This document shows positions 18,398 to 27,100 of a stretch of 64,000 nt of DNA, piece after piece (position 1 is the first letter of the stretch; every line of letters begins with the position of its first letter). The notes below the pieces were generated by a model, which was not told the DNA's origin, ran no database searches, and worked only from the letters and a program-made list of their open reading frames with translations. The stretch covers positions 52,734 through 116,733 of the forward strand of contig NZ_LQQP01000007.1 of assembly GCF_001619615.1 (NCBI RefSeq), read 5' to 3'. Source of the stretch: Microbacterium sp. T32 (GTDB lineage Bacteria; Actinomycetota; Actinomycetes; Actinomycetales; Microbacteriaceae). The translations under genes and the position numbers were made by a program.

Positions 18398-18904
18398 TCA
18401 CCGTGTCGCGTCCGCTCCCCGCGGGGAGCGTTCACCCGCGGCCGGCGCCCCGCCCACGGCGAGGGCGTGCAGCATCGTCGAGAGATGCGCGATGTCGTCG
18501 ACCGACCAGTCCGTCAGCGCCTCGTAAAGGCGGCTCTCGTGCGGTGCGCGCGCATCGTCGAGGCGCTCCTGCCCGAGCGCCGTGACCGCGATGAGGCGCG
18601 AGCGTCGATCATTCGGGTCGAGGGTGCGCGTGACCAGGCCCGCGCTCTCGAGGTCGCTGATCGCGCGGCTGAGGAATCCCTTGTCGGTGGCGAGACGTTC
18701 AGCGAGCGTCGAGAGCGTGATCGGGCCGAACCGGCTGACGACCGACAGCGTCTTGAACGTCGCCGGGAGCATCCCCGGGCTGACCCGTTCCGCCGCCTCC
18801 GCGATGTAGCGGCGGAACGTGGTCAGGAGCTCGGAGAACGACGTTTCGAGCGCGTGCACGGCGGCCTGTCGCTCGGCGTCGTTTTCGCTCGTCATGTCAC
18901 CCAT
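18398..18904 (-). CDS. MarR-family transcriptional regulator
   Basis: 168 residues. The winged helix contains FGPITLSTLAERLATDKGFLSRAISDLESAGLVTRTLDPNDRRSRLIAVTALGQ, typical of MarR. It is downstream of the exporter gene, with its ATG at 18904 overlapping the exporter stop by 8 nt; a second ATG at 18895 is possible. An inverted repeat in front of the exporter (20639-20689) is the likely binding site, giving autoregulated drug export. Confidence 0.9.
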   Translation of the reverse strand: MGDMTSENDAERQAAVHALETSFSELLTTFRRYIAEAAERVSPGMLPATFKTLSVVSRFGPITLSTLAERLATDKGFLSRAISDLESAGLVTRTLDPNDRRSRLIAVTALGQERLDDARAPHESRLYEALTDWSVDDIAHLSTMLHALAVGGAPAAGERSPRGADATR

Positions 18905-20591
18905 TCTCCCCCATCGGGGCGTCCGAACGCGTCCGACGACGCGACGTGACGTTCACCGTCGGGACGGTTCCCGTCGTGGCCAGCGCCGCCATTCCTTCCG
19001 GGACCGACACGGTGGCGAGGTCCGCCTCGCTCGCGGCGACGCGCTCCGACGTCGTCATGCGCGTGAGCGGACGGTTCGGCAGGAACACGATGGCGAGGAG
19101 GCTCACGATCGCCACCGGCACCGCGATGAGGAACGAGTGCGCGATGGACTGGGCGTAGATGTCCTCGACGATGACGCGCACCGCGTCGGGCAGGCCCGAC
19201 ACCTGGGGGATCGTGCCGGACTGCAGCGCCTGGGCGACCGGCGCCCCAGCCGAGCCAAGGCCCATGATCGCGGTCTGCAGGTCGGCGGCGCGGTCGGTGA
19301 ACAGGCTCGTCGCCGTGCTCGCGAGCACCGCGCCCATGACCGACACGCCGATGGTGCCGCCCAGGCTGCGGAAGAACGTCACGCCGGAGCTCGCCGCCCC
19401 CATGCGCTCGGGGTCGGCGGTGTTCTGCACGATGAGCACGAGGTTCTGCATCGTCATGCCGACACCGGCGCCCAGCAGGAACATGTAGAGCGACACCAGC
19501 GCGAAGTTCGTGTCGTAGTGGATCGTCGACAGCAGGTAGGTGCCCGCGATGAGCAGCACGCCGCCCGTGATGAGGAACGGCTTCCAGCGGCCGAAGCGCG
19601 TGATGAGCGCGCCGACGATGATGGATGCCAGGAGCAGACCCGCGATCATCGGGATCGTCATGACGCCGGCCTCCGTGGGAGTCGCTCCGCGCGCCATCTG
19701 CATGTACTGGCTGAGGAACACCGACGTGCCGAACATCGCCAGGCCGGTCGCGATCGAGGCGATCGTGGCGAGGGTGAACGTGGCATCCCGGAAGAGGGTC
19801 AGCGGCACGAGCGGCTCGGACGAGCGCAGCTCGACCACGATGAACAGGATCGCGGCGAGAATGGCGCCGCCGACCATGAGGAGCGTCTCGGTGCTCGCCC
19901 AGTCGAAGGACCGTCCGGCGTTGGTCACCCAGATCAGCAGCAGCGAGACGGCGGTCGACAGCAGCACGATGCCGAGGTAGTCGATCTTGACCTTGCGCTT
20001 CGCGCGCTTCGGGAGGTGCAGCGTGCGCTGCTGGATGAGGAGCGCGGCGACGGCGAACGGCAGGGCGACGAAGAAGTTGAACCGCCAGCCGAAGGCATCC
20101 GTGATCACGCCGCCGAGGAGCGGGCCGCCGACGGTGGCGACGGCCATCACGGCGCCGAACAGGCCCATGTAGCGGCCGCGCTCGCGCGGGCTGATGATGT
20201 CGGCCATGATCACCTGGCTGAGCGCGGCGAGGCCACCCGCGCCCAGACCCTGCACGGCACGGAAGGCGATGAGCATGTCGGTGTTCTGCGAGAACCCGGC
20301 GGCCGCGGTGGCGAGCACGAAGATCGCGATGGCGACCTGGATCAACACCTTGCGGTTGAACAGGTCGGCGAGCTTGCCCCAGATGGGGGTGGAGATCGCG
20401 GTGGTGAGAAGGGTTGCGGTGACGACCCAGGTGTAGGCGTTCTGATCGCCGGACAGGTCGTGGACGATGACCGGCAGCGACGTCGAGACGACGGTCGAGG
20501 CCAGCATCGACACGAACATGCCGAGGAGCAGTCCGATCAGGGCGGGGAGCACGCGCCGCGGCGCGGCGGTGTCGGGGACGGTTGAGGTCAT
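18897..20591 (-). CDS. MFS drug exporter, DHA2 (EmrB/QacA) family
   Basis: 564 residues with about 14 membrane segments. Motif A-like GKLADLFNRKVLIQVAI follows the second helix, and AFRAVQGLGAGGLAALSQVIMADIISPRERGRYMG and GPLLGGVITDAFGWRFNFFVALPF (motif C region) are family hallmarks. It would extrude hydrophobic drugs against protons. It is the first gene of an operon with the MarR regulator. Confidence 0.93.
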   Translation of the reverse strand: MTSTVPDTAAPRRVLPALIGLLLGMFVSMLASTVVSTSLPVIVHDLSGDQNAYTWVVTATLLTTAISTPIWGKLADLFNRKVLIQVAIAIFVLATAAAGFSQNTDMLIAFRAVQGLGAGGLAALSQVIMADIISPRERGRYMGLFGAVMAVATVGGPLLGGVITDAFGWRFNFFVALPFAVAALLIQQRTLHLPKRAKRKVKIDYLGIVLLSTAVSLLLIWVTNAGRSFDWASTETLLMVGGAILAAILFIVVELRSSEPLVPLTLFRDATFTLATIASIATGLAMFGTSVFLSQYMQMARGATPTEAGVMTIPMIAGLLLASIIVGALITRFGRWKPFLITGGVLLIAGTYLLSTIHYDTNFALVSLYMFLLGAGVGMTMQNLVLIVQNTADPERMGAASSGVTFFRSLGGTIGVSVMGAVLASTATSLFTDRAADLQTAIMGLGSAGAPVAQALQSGTIPQVSGLPDAVRVIVEDIYAQSIAHSFLIAVPVAIVSLLAIVFLPNRPLTRMTTSERVAASEADLATVSVPEGMAALATTGTVPTVNVTSRRRTRSDAPMGENG

Positions 20592-20638
20592 GCGGAGGTC
20601 TCCTGGGGGAGGAAGGATGCCGCGACGACATCGGCGCG

Positions 20639-20689
20639 ATAGTTGACTAGAAGCAACTATACGCCGAATGTTTGATGTGAGTCAACTAT
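20639..20689. promoter_or_regulatory. Probable MarR operators in front of the exporter
   Basis: ATAGTTG (20639-20645) and CAACTAT (20654-20660) form a 7-bp inverted repeat with 8-nt spacing. A further AGTCAACTAT (20680-20689) is the exact complement of ATAGTTGACT (20639-20648). The sites cover the region upstream of the exporter start at 20591 and touch the last base of the YqaJ gene. Binding by the MarR protein is inferred. Confidence 0.65.
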
Positions 20690-21360
20690 CAGTCGAGGAG
20701 CGCGAGCGAGCGATACCTCTCGGTCGGCTCGGGCCGCGCGGCGGGCGCGCGCCCGGCGGTGGTGCGGCGGTACAGCTCGTCGATCAGCGACGTGGCGAGA
20801 CGGACGAGGGACGCGATCTCCTTCTCGTCGCGGTCCACCCACTGGCAGCGGGGCTCGTCGTCCACCGGGACGAAGCCGTCGTGCTGCTCCCACGCGACGA
20901 GGGTGCGCTCCGCCCCGAGCACGTGCTGCTGCCACCAGACCTGCCGCAGATAGGTGCGAGGGATCGACCGCCACGACTTGTTGGTCGTCTTGATCTCGGC
21001 CAGGACGATGCGCCCTTCGGCATCCACGACGACCCCGTCGGGGGTCGCCAGGTGCCGCTTCTCGACGACGGCATGGTAGAGCGCGGACGAGGGCTGGATG
21101 CCATGCGTCGCCGCGACCCACGCGGCGATCTCGGGCTCGCGCCGACGACCGTGCGCCGTGTAGGCGTTGCCCGAGAAGTTCGAGCCGAGGAGCTTGGCAT
21201 CCGCCGCCCGCGCGATGGCGTTGGCGCTCGTGAGGGTCGCGACGTCCGTCGCGGTGATACCCCGCGAACGCGCGCGGATCCAGGCGACACGGTCGCGGGA
21301 ATCGGCGACGATCCGCGACTCGAGGTCGGCGCTGCGGGAGGCGACGAGCTCGGGGGACAT
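20689..21360 (-). CDS. YqaJ-like nuclease (PD-(D/E)xK)
   Basis: 223 residues. The YqaJ/lambda exonuclease pattern is visible: SRGITATDVATL near residue 33, GRRREPEIAAWV, then TPDGVVVDAEGRIVLAEIKTTNKSW with the catalytic Asp, Glu-x-Lys triad, and LRQVWWQQHVLGA. Related proteins are phage recombination exonucleases, yet there are no phage genes around. Orphan chromosomal copies are frequent in this family. The role is unknown. Confidence 0.8.
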   Translation of the reverse strand: MSPELVASRSADLESRIVADSRDRVAWIRARSRGITATDVATLTSANAIARAADAKLLGSNFSGNAYTAHGRRREPEIAAWVAATHGIQPSSALYHAVVEKRHLATPDGVVVDAEGRIVLAEIKTTNKSWRSIPRTYLRQVWWQQHVLGAERTLVAWEQHDGFVPVDDEPRCQWVDRDEKEIASLVRLATSLIDELYRRTTAGRAPAARPEPTERYRSLALLD

Positions 21361-21439
21361 GCGTTCGACCCTAACCCCGTCGGGCCGCGGGTTTGTTCGA
21401 TGGCGCGGTGTGTCTCGCGGTCGCCGTTTCGGACCCAGC

Positions 21440-21507
21440 GCTCACGATCGGGTCGAGCGCCCACGCACGGGTCGACCGTGACGGGCGCGGTCGACCGGAT
21501 CGTGGGC
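21440..21507. repeat. Palindromic repeat B1, upstream end of cassette B
   Basis: The 70 nt at 21441-21510 align without gaps to 22621-22690 (58 of 70 identical, counted by eye). The left arm GCTCACGATCGGGTCGA (21440-21456) matches the inverse of 21491-21507 at 15 of 17 positions. GGGTCGA occurs at 21450 and 21469, TCGACC at 21472 and 21491, each pair 19 nt apart. It ends 109 nt before the start codon of the cassette gene. Confidence 0.85.
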
Positions 21508-21616
21508 GCTGGGCTGGGGGTCGGTGCCTCCTGCACAGGGCGGCAATGCGGCGACGTGTCCACAGAAGCGTGGAGGTGACGGTGCGGGGGTGGCGTGGAG
21601 TGGGCACGCTGAGCGG

Positions 21617-22600
21617 ATGCCACGTGACCTCACCCTCGCCGAAGCCCGCGACATCCTCCGCTCGAGGGAGCGACTGCTCGAGCGGAACGTCGCGGCGAGG
21701 CAGCTTCGCGCGTCATCGAATGGGGGGTGGGAACGTGTGCACCGCGGCGTATACGCCGCACAAGAGGCTGTGAGTGATCTCCGCCCGGCCGCACGACACA
21801 GGCTCAATACGTTGGCGGTGGTTTCGCGGATGAGGGGAGGGGGTGCCGTGGTCTCCCACGTCTCCGCGGCCGTGCTCCATGGCCTGCCGCAGTATCGCTT
21901 TCGGGGCCAGCCCGTGGAACTCACCTTGCCGCCCGGTGCTCGCGCGGCGAGTCGCCCCGGCATCCATCGATATCGCGACCACCTCGACGGAGAGGATGTC
22001 GTCGAGCTCGATGGCATCCGGTGTACGTCGCTGGAAAGGACGGTCTTCGACGTCGCCCGCACGCGGGGGCTCGAAGCGTCGGTTTCCTGCGCCGATGCCG
22101 GCCTGCGATGCGTCGCGGGAGAGGGGCACGGTGTGGACGTCGCGAAGCAGGAGGCGTGGCGCGACAGGATGCGGGAACGGGCGCTGCAGGCCAAAGGGCG
22201 GAGGGGTGTCACAGCGGCGCGATGGGTCGTCGAGTTCGCGGATGGGCGAGCCGAACTGCCGGGGGAGAGCGTCAGTCGCCTGCAGCTGTTCCGGCTCGGG
22301 TTCCGTGATCTGGATGTTCAGGTACCGGTCGCCGGGCCGAAGGATGCGACCGACTTCGTCGACATCGGGTTGGCTGAGGCCGAGACATTCTGGGAGTTCG
22401 ACGGAGAAGGCAAGTATCGAGACGCGGCGGCGAGAGCCGGAAAGTCCATCGACGACGTGATGCTCGCGGAGAAGCGTCGAGAAGACTGGATCCGTGGGAC
22501 CACCCGCTGGCGAGTGTGCCGCGGGGGCTTCCGGGACATCGCCACGCCGGAGACGCTCGCCGCCCGCCTCCGCTCGTTCGGTGTCCGCCTCCCCGGGTGA
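21617..22600 (+). CDS. AbiEi-like / DUF559 (Vsr-fold) nuclease-domain protein, cassette B
   Basis: 327 residues. The N-terminus has the AbiEi-like segments WERVHRGVYAA and VVSHVSAAVLHGLPQYRF, then GIRCTSLERTVFDVAR. The C-terminal DUF559 nuclease fold keeps Glu217 in ESVSR, Asp246 in ATDF, Glu260-Asp262-Gly263 and Lys266 in EFDGEGKY, and EKRRED at 285-290. It is a diverged relative of the protein at 10291-11244, mainly recognisable through these motifs. ATG 21617 starts where similarity begins. Repeats B1 and B2 flank it, and the rplJ leader follows. Often annotated as a type IV antitoxin, but no toxin gene is adjacent. Confidence 0.8.
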   Translation: MPRDLTLAEARDILRSRERLLERNVAARQLRASSNGGWERVHRGVYAAQEAVSDLRPAARHRLNTLAVVSRMRGGGAVVSHVSAAVLHGLPQYRFRGQPVELTLPPGARAASRPGIHRYRDHLDGEDVVELDGIRCTSLERTVFDVARTRGLEASVSCADAGLRCVAGEGHGVDVAKQEAWRDRMRERALQAKGRRGVTAARWVVEFADGRAELPGESVSRLQLFRLGFRDLDVQVPVAGPKDATDFVDIGLAEAETFWEFDGEGKYRDAAARAGKSIDDVMLAEKRREDWIRGTTRWRVCRGGFRDIATPETLAARLRSFGVRLPG

Positions 22601-22619
22601 GGCCTACCGTCCGACCACC

Positions 22620-22687
22620 GCTCACGCTCGGGTCGATCGCCCACGAACGGGTCGACCCGAGCGTGAGCGCTCGACCGGATCGTGAGC
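22620..22687. repeat. Palindromic repeat B2, downstream end of cassette B
   Basis: GCTCACGCTCGGGTCGA (22620-22636) is a perfect 17-bp inverted repeat with 22652-22668, and a second, 15/17 inverse copy lies at 22671-22687. In half-site terms, CACGNNCGGGTCGA is at 22623 and 22642 and its complement at 22652 and 22671; both pairs have a 19-nt period and are symmetric about 22653.5. It starts 19 nt after the stop of the cassette gene. Confidence 0.88.
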
Positions 22688-22722
22688 ACTCGCCGGGGCG
22701 GGGCGCTGGGGAGGAGCGGGAT

Positions 22723-22752
22723 TTGGCGTGCGGGCGGGGCGCGGGGTACAGT
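22723..22752 (+). promoter_or_regulatory. Promoter of the L10 leader and rplJL
   Basis: TTGGCG (22723-22728) and TACAGT (22747-22752) with an 18-nt spacer make a plausible vegetative promoter just upstream of the L10 leader and 35 nt downstream of repeat B2. Confidence 0.6.
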
Positions 22753-22754
22753 AG

Positions 22755-22900
22755 CAGCAAGCCAAAGACCGCCGGTCATCTTCGTGCGTGCACGAAGATC
22801 GAAGCGTCTGCCGAAAGGCAGAGGACCTGCGCAGGTATACGTAACTCCTCCCGATCGGGATTCCGAGCTCCGTGCGCCTGCGCCGGAGCTCTTCTTTTTT
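22755..22900 (+). ncRNA. L10 leader (rplJL autoregulatory RNA)
   Basis: The transcript leader has short helices (TCTTCGTGCG/CGCACGAAGA-type pairing near 22780-22800, TCTGCC/GGCAGA near 22810-22823) and ends in a terminator-like hairpin: GAGCTCCG (22865-22872) with CGGAGCTC (22884-22891) followed by TTCTTTTTT. In other bacteria the L10-L7/L12 complex binds such a leader to repress rplJL; the T-rich end here suggests attenuation. Position and layout match the L10 leader family. Confidence 0.8.
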
Positions 22901-22967
22901 GCCGTCGCCCGGTGTCTTGGCCGGTGCCCCGCTTCCGCGGAGCACCTCGTACACACAAGGAGTGGCC

Positions 22968-23483
22968 ATGGCGCAGAAGGACGCATCGGTCGCCGAGCTC
23001 ACGAAGCACTTCGAGAACTCGACTGCCGTTCTGCTGACCGAGTACCGCGGTCTGACGGTTGCCCAGCTCAAGCAGCTGCGCAACGACATCCGTCAGGACG
23101 CGGAGTACGCCGTGGTGAAGAACACGCTGACCAAGATCGCCGCCGCCAACGCGGGGGTCTCGGGACTGGACGACGAGCTCAAGGGCCCGTCTGCCATCGC
23201 GTTCGTGCACGGCGACCCCGTCGCCGTCGCGAAGAGCCTGCGTGCCTTCGCCAAGGCTAACCCTCAGCTCGTGGTGAAGGGCGGCTACTTCGATGGCGCC
23301 CCGCTCACCGCGGATGAGGTCAACAAGCTCGCCGATCTCGAAAGCCGTGAAGTCCTGCTGGCGAAGCTCGCCGGTGCGATGAAGGCGACGATGACCAAGG
23401 CGGCATACGTCTTCCAGGCGCTTCCGTCGAAGGCCGTTCGCACGGTCGACGCGCTGCGCGAGAAGCAGGACACCGCGGCCTGA
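22968..23483 (+). CDS. rplJ: 50S ribosomal protein L10
   Basis: 171 residues. The start [31 protein letters not shown] and [15 protein letters not shown] are typical L10; the C-terminal helix ([17 protein letters not shown]) binds L7/L12 dimers. AAGGAGTGG precedes ATG 22968. rplL follows 38 nt later. Confidence 0.98.
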   Translation: MAQKDASVAELTKHFENSTAVLLTEYRGLTVAQLKQLRNDIRQDAEYAVVKNTLTKIAAANAGVSGLDDELKGPSAIAFVHGDPVAVAKSLRAFAKANPQLVVKGGYFDGAPLTADEVNKLADLESREVLLAKLAGAMKATMTKAAYVFQALPSKAVRTVDALREKQDTAA

Positions 23484-23521
23484 CCCGGCCCGGATGACAA
23501 TCCCGATCAAGGAGAAACACA

Positions 23522-23908
23522 ATGGCTAAGCTCAGCACCGAAGAGCTGCTCGACGCGTTCAAGGAGCTCACCCTCATCGAGCTCTCCGAGTTCGTCAAGG
23601 CGTTCGAGGAGACCTTCGACGTCACCGCCGCCGCCCCCGTGGCCGTGGCCGGCCCCGCCGCCGGTGGCGCCGCCCCCGTCGAAGAGGTCGAGGAGAAGGA
23701 CTTGTTCGACGTCGTCCTCGAGGCCGCCGGCGACAAGAAGATCCAGGTCATCAAGGTCGTCCGCGAGCTCACCTCGCTCGGCCTCGGCGAGGCCAAGGCC
23801 GTCGTCGACGGTGCCCCCAAGGCCGTGCTCGAGGGCGCGAACAAGGAGACCGCCGACAAGGCGAAGGAGGCCCTCGAGGCTGCCGGCGCCACGGTGACCC
23901 TCAAGTAA
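23522..23908 (+). CDS. rplL: 50S ribosomal protein L7/L12
   Basis: 128 residues. N-terminal dimerisation domain, an Ala/Pro-rich hinge ([17 protein letters not shown]) and the C-terminal factor-binding domain ([45 protein letters not shown]). AAGGAG lies before ATG 23522. A strong terminator closes the operon. Confidence 0.98.
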   Translation: MAKLSTEELLDAFKELTLIELSEFVKAFEETFDVTAAAPVAVAGPAAGGAAPVEEVEEKDLFDVVLEAAGDKKIQVIKVVRELTSLGLGEAKAVVDGAPKAVLEGANKETADKAKEALEAAGATVTLK

Positions 23909-23927
23909 TTCCACGCACTTCGCGTAA

Positions 23928-23968
23928 CGAAGGCCCGGATGCCATTGGCATCCGGGCCTTCGTCGTTT
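23928..23968 (+). terminator. Terminator after rplL with inverted GGATGCC pair
   Basis: A perfect 16-bp stem, 23928-23943 with 23947-23962, has a 3-nt loop and is followed by TCGTTTT. The loop-proximal part of the stem is GGATGCC/GGCATCC, the 7-mer that is over-represented across the window. Confidence 0.92.
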
Positions 23969-24110
23969 TCCCGGCAGCGCGGGATGGATGTTCACCGACT
24001 CGAAACATCGAAGTCTGGGAAATGGGTATGTGTTCGTTTACGGTCGAAGAGACCCCCCGTCGATCCCCCCACCCGACGTCGCTCCGTCGCGCGTCGGTCC
24101 TTGGAGACCC

Positions 24111-27100
24111 ATGCATCACGCACCCTCCCGCGCGCCCGCGCGCCGATTCACCACCGCCCTGAGCGCCGTCCTCGGCGCCGCCCTGCTCGGATCCGCACTG
24201 GTCCCTGCCCCGGCGTTCGCCGCCGACGGCCCCCGGGTGGTGATCAACGAGGCCTACCTCAAGGGCGGCAGCGCCGGCGCCCCCTTCAACAAGAAGTTCG
24301 TCGAGCTCTACAACGCCGGCGACACCGCTCAGGACCTGACCGGATGGTCGCTGCAGTACCGCTCCGCAGCGAACGTCGCAGCCCCGAACGGCGCGAACAC
24401 GCAGCCGCTGAGCGGCTCGATCGCCCCCGGCGGGTACTACCTCATCGGACTCCCCGGCAACGGCACGAACGGCGCCGACCTGCCGACCCCCGACCTCACG
24501 AGCACCGGACTGAATCCGTCGGGTACGACCGGCCAGCTCTTCCTCGCCAACGTCGCCGAATCGCTCGCCCTGCCGGCGGGGAATGTGGACGACGCGCGCG
24601 TCGTGGACTTCCTCGGATACGGCACCGCCGTGTCGTTCGAGACGGCGCCGGCCGTGGTCGACGGATCGACCACCACACCCAACTCACTCGTCCGTACCGG
24701 CTTCGCCGACACGAACGACAACTCCGCAGACTTCACCAACGCGACCACCGTCACACCGCAGGGTTCCGGAGCGACCCCCGCACCCGAGCCCTCGGTGACC
24801 CCGACCGAGACGCCCTCGCCGACCCCGACCCCGACGGTCACGCCGGGTGCCGTGGTGCCGATCCGCGACATCCAGGGCACGGGGGCGACCTCGCCACTGG
24901 TCGGGAGCACGGTCACCACCCGGGGAATTGTCACCGCGGCCTACCCGACCGGCGGGTACAACGGGTTCTACATCCAGACGCCCGGGACCGGCGGGAACAT
25001 CGACCTCGCCTCGCACACCGCGTCGGACGCGATCTTCGTCTTCGGATCGGCCGCGACCGCCAAGGTCGAGAAGGGCGACTACGTCGAGGTCACGGGCCCT
25101 GTGTCCGAGTACAACTTCCTCACCGAGATCACTGCCGCCGCGGACAGTGTGCGGGTGCTCGACGAGGCCGTCCCCGCGGTGGAGCCCGCGACGATCGCGT
25201 GGCCGGCGACCGAAGAGGAGCGCGAGCAGTTCGAGGGCATGCTCCTCGCGCCGACGGGCGACTTCACGGTGACCGACAACTACGACACCAACCGCTTCGC
25301 CGTCCTGGGGCTCGCCGCCGGCACCACGCCGCTACGGACCCCCTCGGATGTCGCGCGCCCCGGCACGCGGGAGTACGACGAGGCGGTCACCGACAATGCG
25401 GCTCGTGGCGTGATCCTCGACGACGGTGCTTCGCTGAACTACTTCACCACGGGCAAGAACGATCCGCTGCCGTACGTGTCGCTCGAGAATCCCGTGCGCG
25501 TCGGCGCAGCCGTGACGTTCGAGACGCCGGTGATCCTGGACTTCCGCAACAAGCTGTGGACGTTCCAGCCCACCGAGCAGCTCACCGTCGCCAACGCCGA
25601 CACCGTCCAGCCGGCCTCGTTCGAGAACACCCGGAAGAGCGCGCCCGAACCGGTCGGCGGCAGCGTCAAGATCTCGAGCTTCAACGTGCTGAATTACTTC
25701 ACCACCACGGCGGAGAGCGTTGGCTGCACCTCGACCTACAAAGACCGCGCGGGCAACCCGATCACCGCGGACAAGTGCCCGAACAACGGCCCCCGCGGTG
25801 CCGCGAATGACGAGAACCTCCAGCGTCAGCAGGCGAAGATCGTCGCCGCGATCAACGGCCTCGGCGCCGACGTCGTCTCTCTCGAGGAGATCGAGAACTC
25901 GGCGCAGTTCGGCAAGGACCGCGACGCGGCGCTGTCGACCCTCGTGAGTGCGCTCAACGCGGCAGCCGGCTCCGAGCAGTGGGCGTTCGTTCCGTCTCCC
26001 GCGGTTCTCCCGGCATCCGAAGACGTCATCCGCACCGCCTTCATCTACAAGAAGGGGATCGTCGTCCCGGTCGGCGACAGCGTCATCCTCGACGATGCCG
26101 CGTTTGCCAACGCCCGTCAGCCGCTCGCGCAGGCGTTCGCTCCGGTGGGCGACCCGGATGCCAAGATCCTGGCGATCGTGAACCACTTCAAGTCCAAGGG
26201 CACCAGCGACGACGCCACCGGCGACAACGCCGACGACGGAACCCAGGGCGCCTTCAACGGCGACCGCGTGCGACAGGCCGAGGCGCTCGGGAACTTCGCG
26301 AAGGAGCGCTCGGCGGCGGCCGGCACGGACGACGTCTTCCTCCTCGGCGACTTCAACGCCTACACGTACGAGGACCCGATCGAGAAGCTCCGTTCGTTCG
26401 GCTTCGAGCCTCTCGAGACCGGGACGGGCAAGTACTCGTACTCCTACGAGGGGCAGTCCGGCTCGCTCGACCACGTCCTGGCGTCCCCTTCGGCGCGCGG
26501 GCTGGTCACGGGAACCGACATCTGGAACATCAACGCCGTGGAAGCGCTGGCTCTCGAGTACAGCCGCTACAACTACAACGCGCTGAACTTCTACGAGACC
26601 TCGCCCTACCGCTCCAGCGACCACGACCCCGTGATCGTCGGTCTGGACCTGTCGTCGACGACGGACATCAATCTGCTCGGCATCAACGACTTCCACGGAC
26701 GCATCGACGCGAACACGGTGAAATTCGCCGGCACGATCGAGCAGCTGCGCGCGGAGTACGGCGACGACAACTCGCTGTTCCTCTCCAACGGCGACAACAT
26801 CGGCGCCTCGGTGTTCGCGTCGTCGGAGTTCGGTGACCAGCCGACGATCGACGTTCTCGACGCGCTGGGGCTCGCGGCATCCGGAACCGGAAACCACGAG
26901 TTCGACAAGGGCGCCGACGACCTCACCGGACGCGTGTCCGACCTGGCCGACTTCCCGTACCTCGCGGCGAACGTCTACAAGGACGGCAAGCCGATCCTGC
27001 CGGGCTACGCGATCTTCGAGGTCGACGGGGTGCGCGTGGGGGTCGTGGGTGCGGTCACCCAGTCGACGCCGACCCTCGTCACTCAGAGCGGCATCCGCGG

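Noticed and set aside
10291..22600. Reading the DUF559 genes as type IV antitoxins with partners here
   Set aside because: No AbiEii gene is adjacent to either; the only AbiEii-like gene (46718) is 24 kb or more away and has its own XRE partner.
20689..22600. Prophage remnant around the YqaJ gene
   Set aside because: No integrase, terminase, portal or tail gene nearby, and flanking genes are ordinary chromosomal ones.
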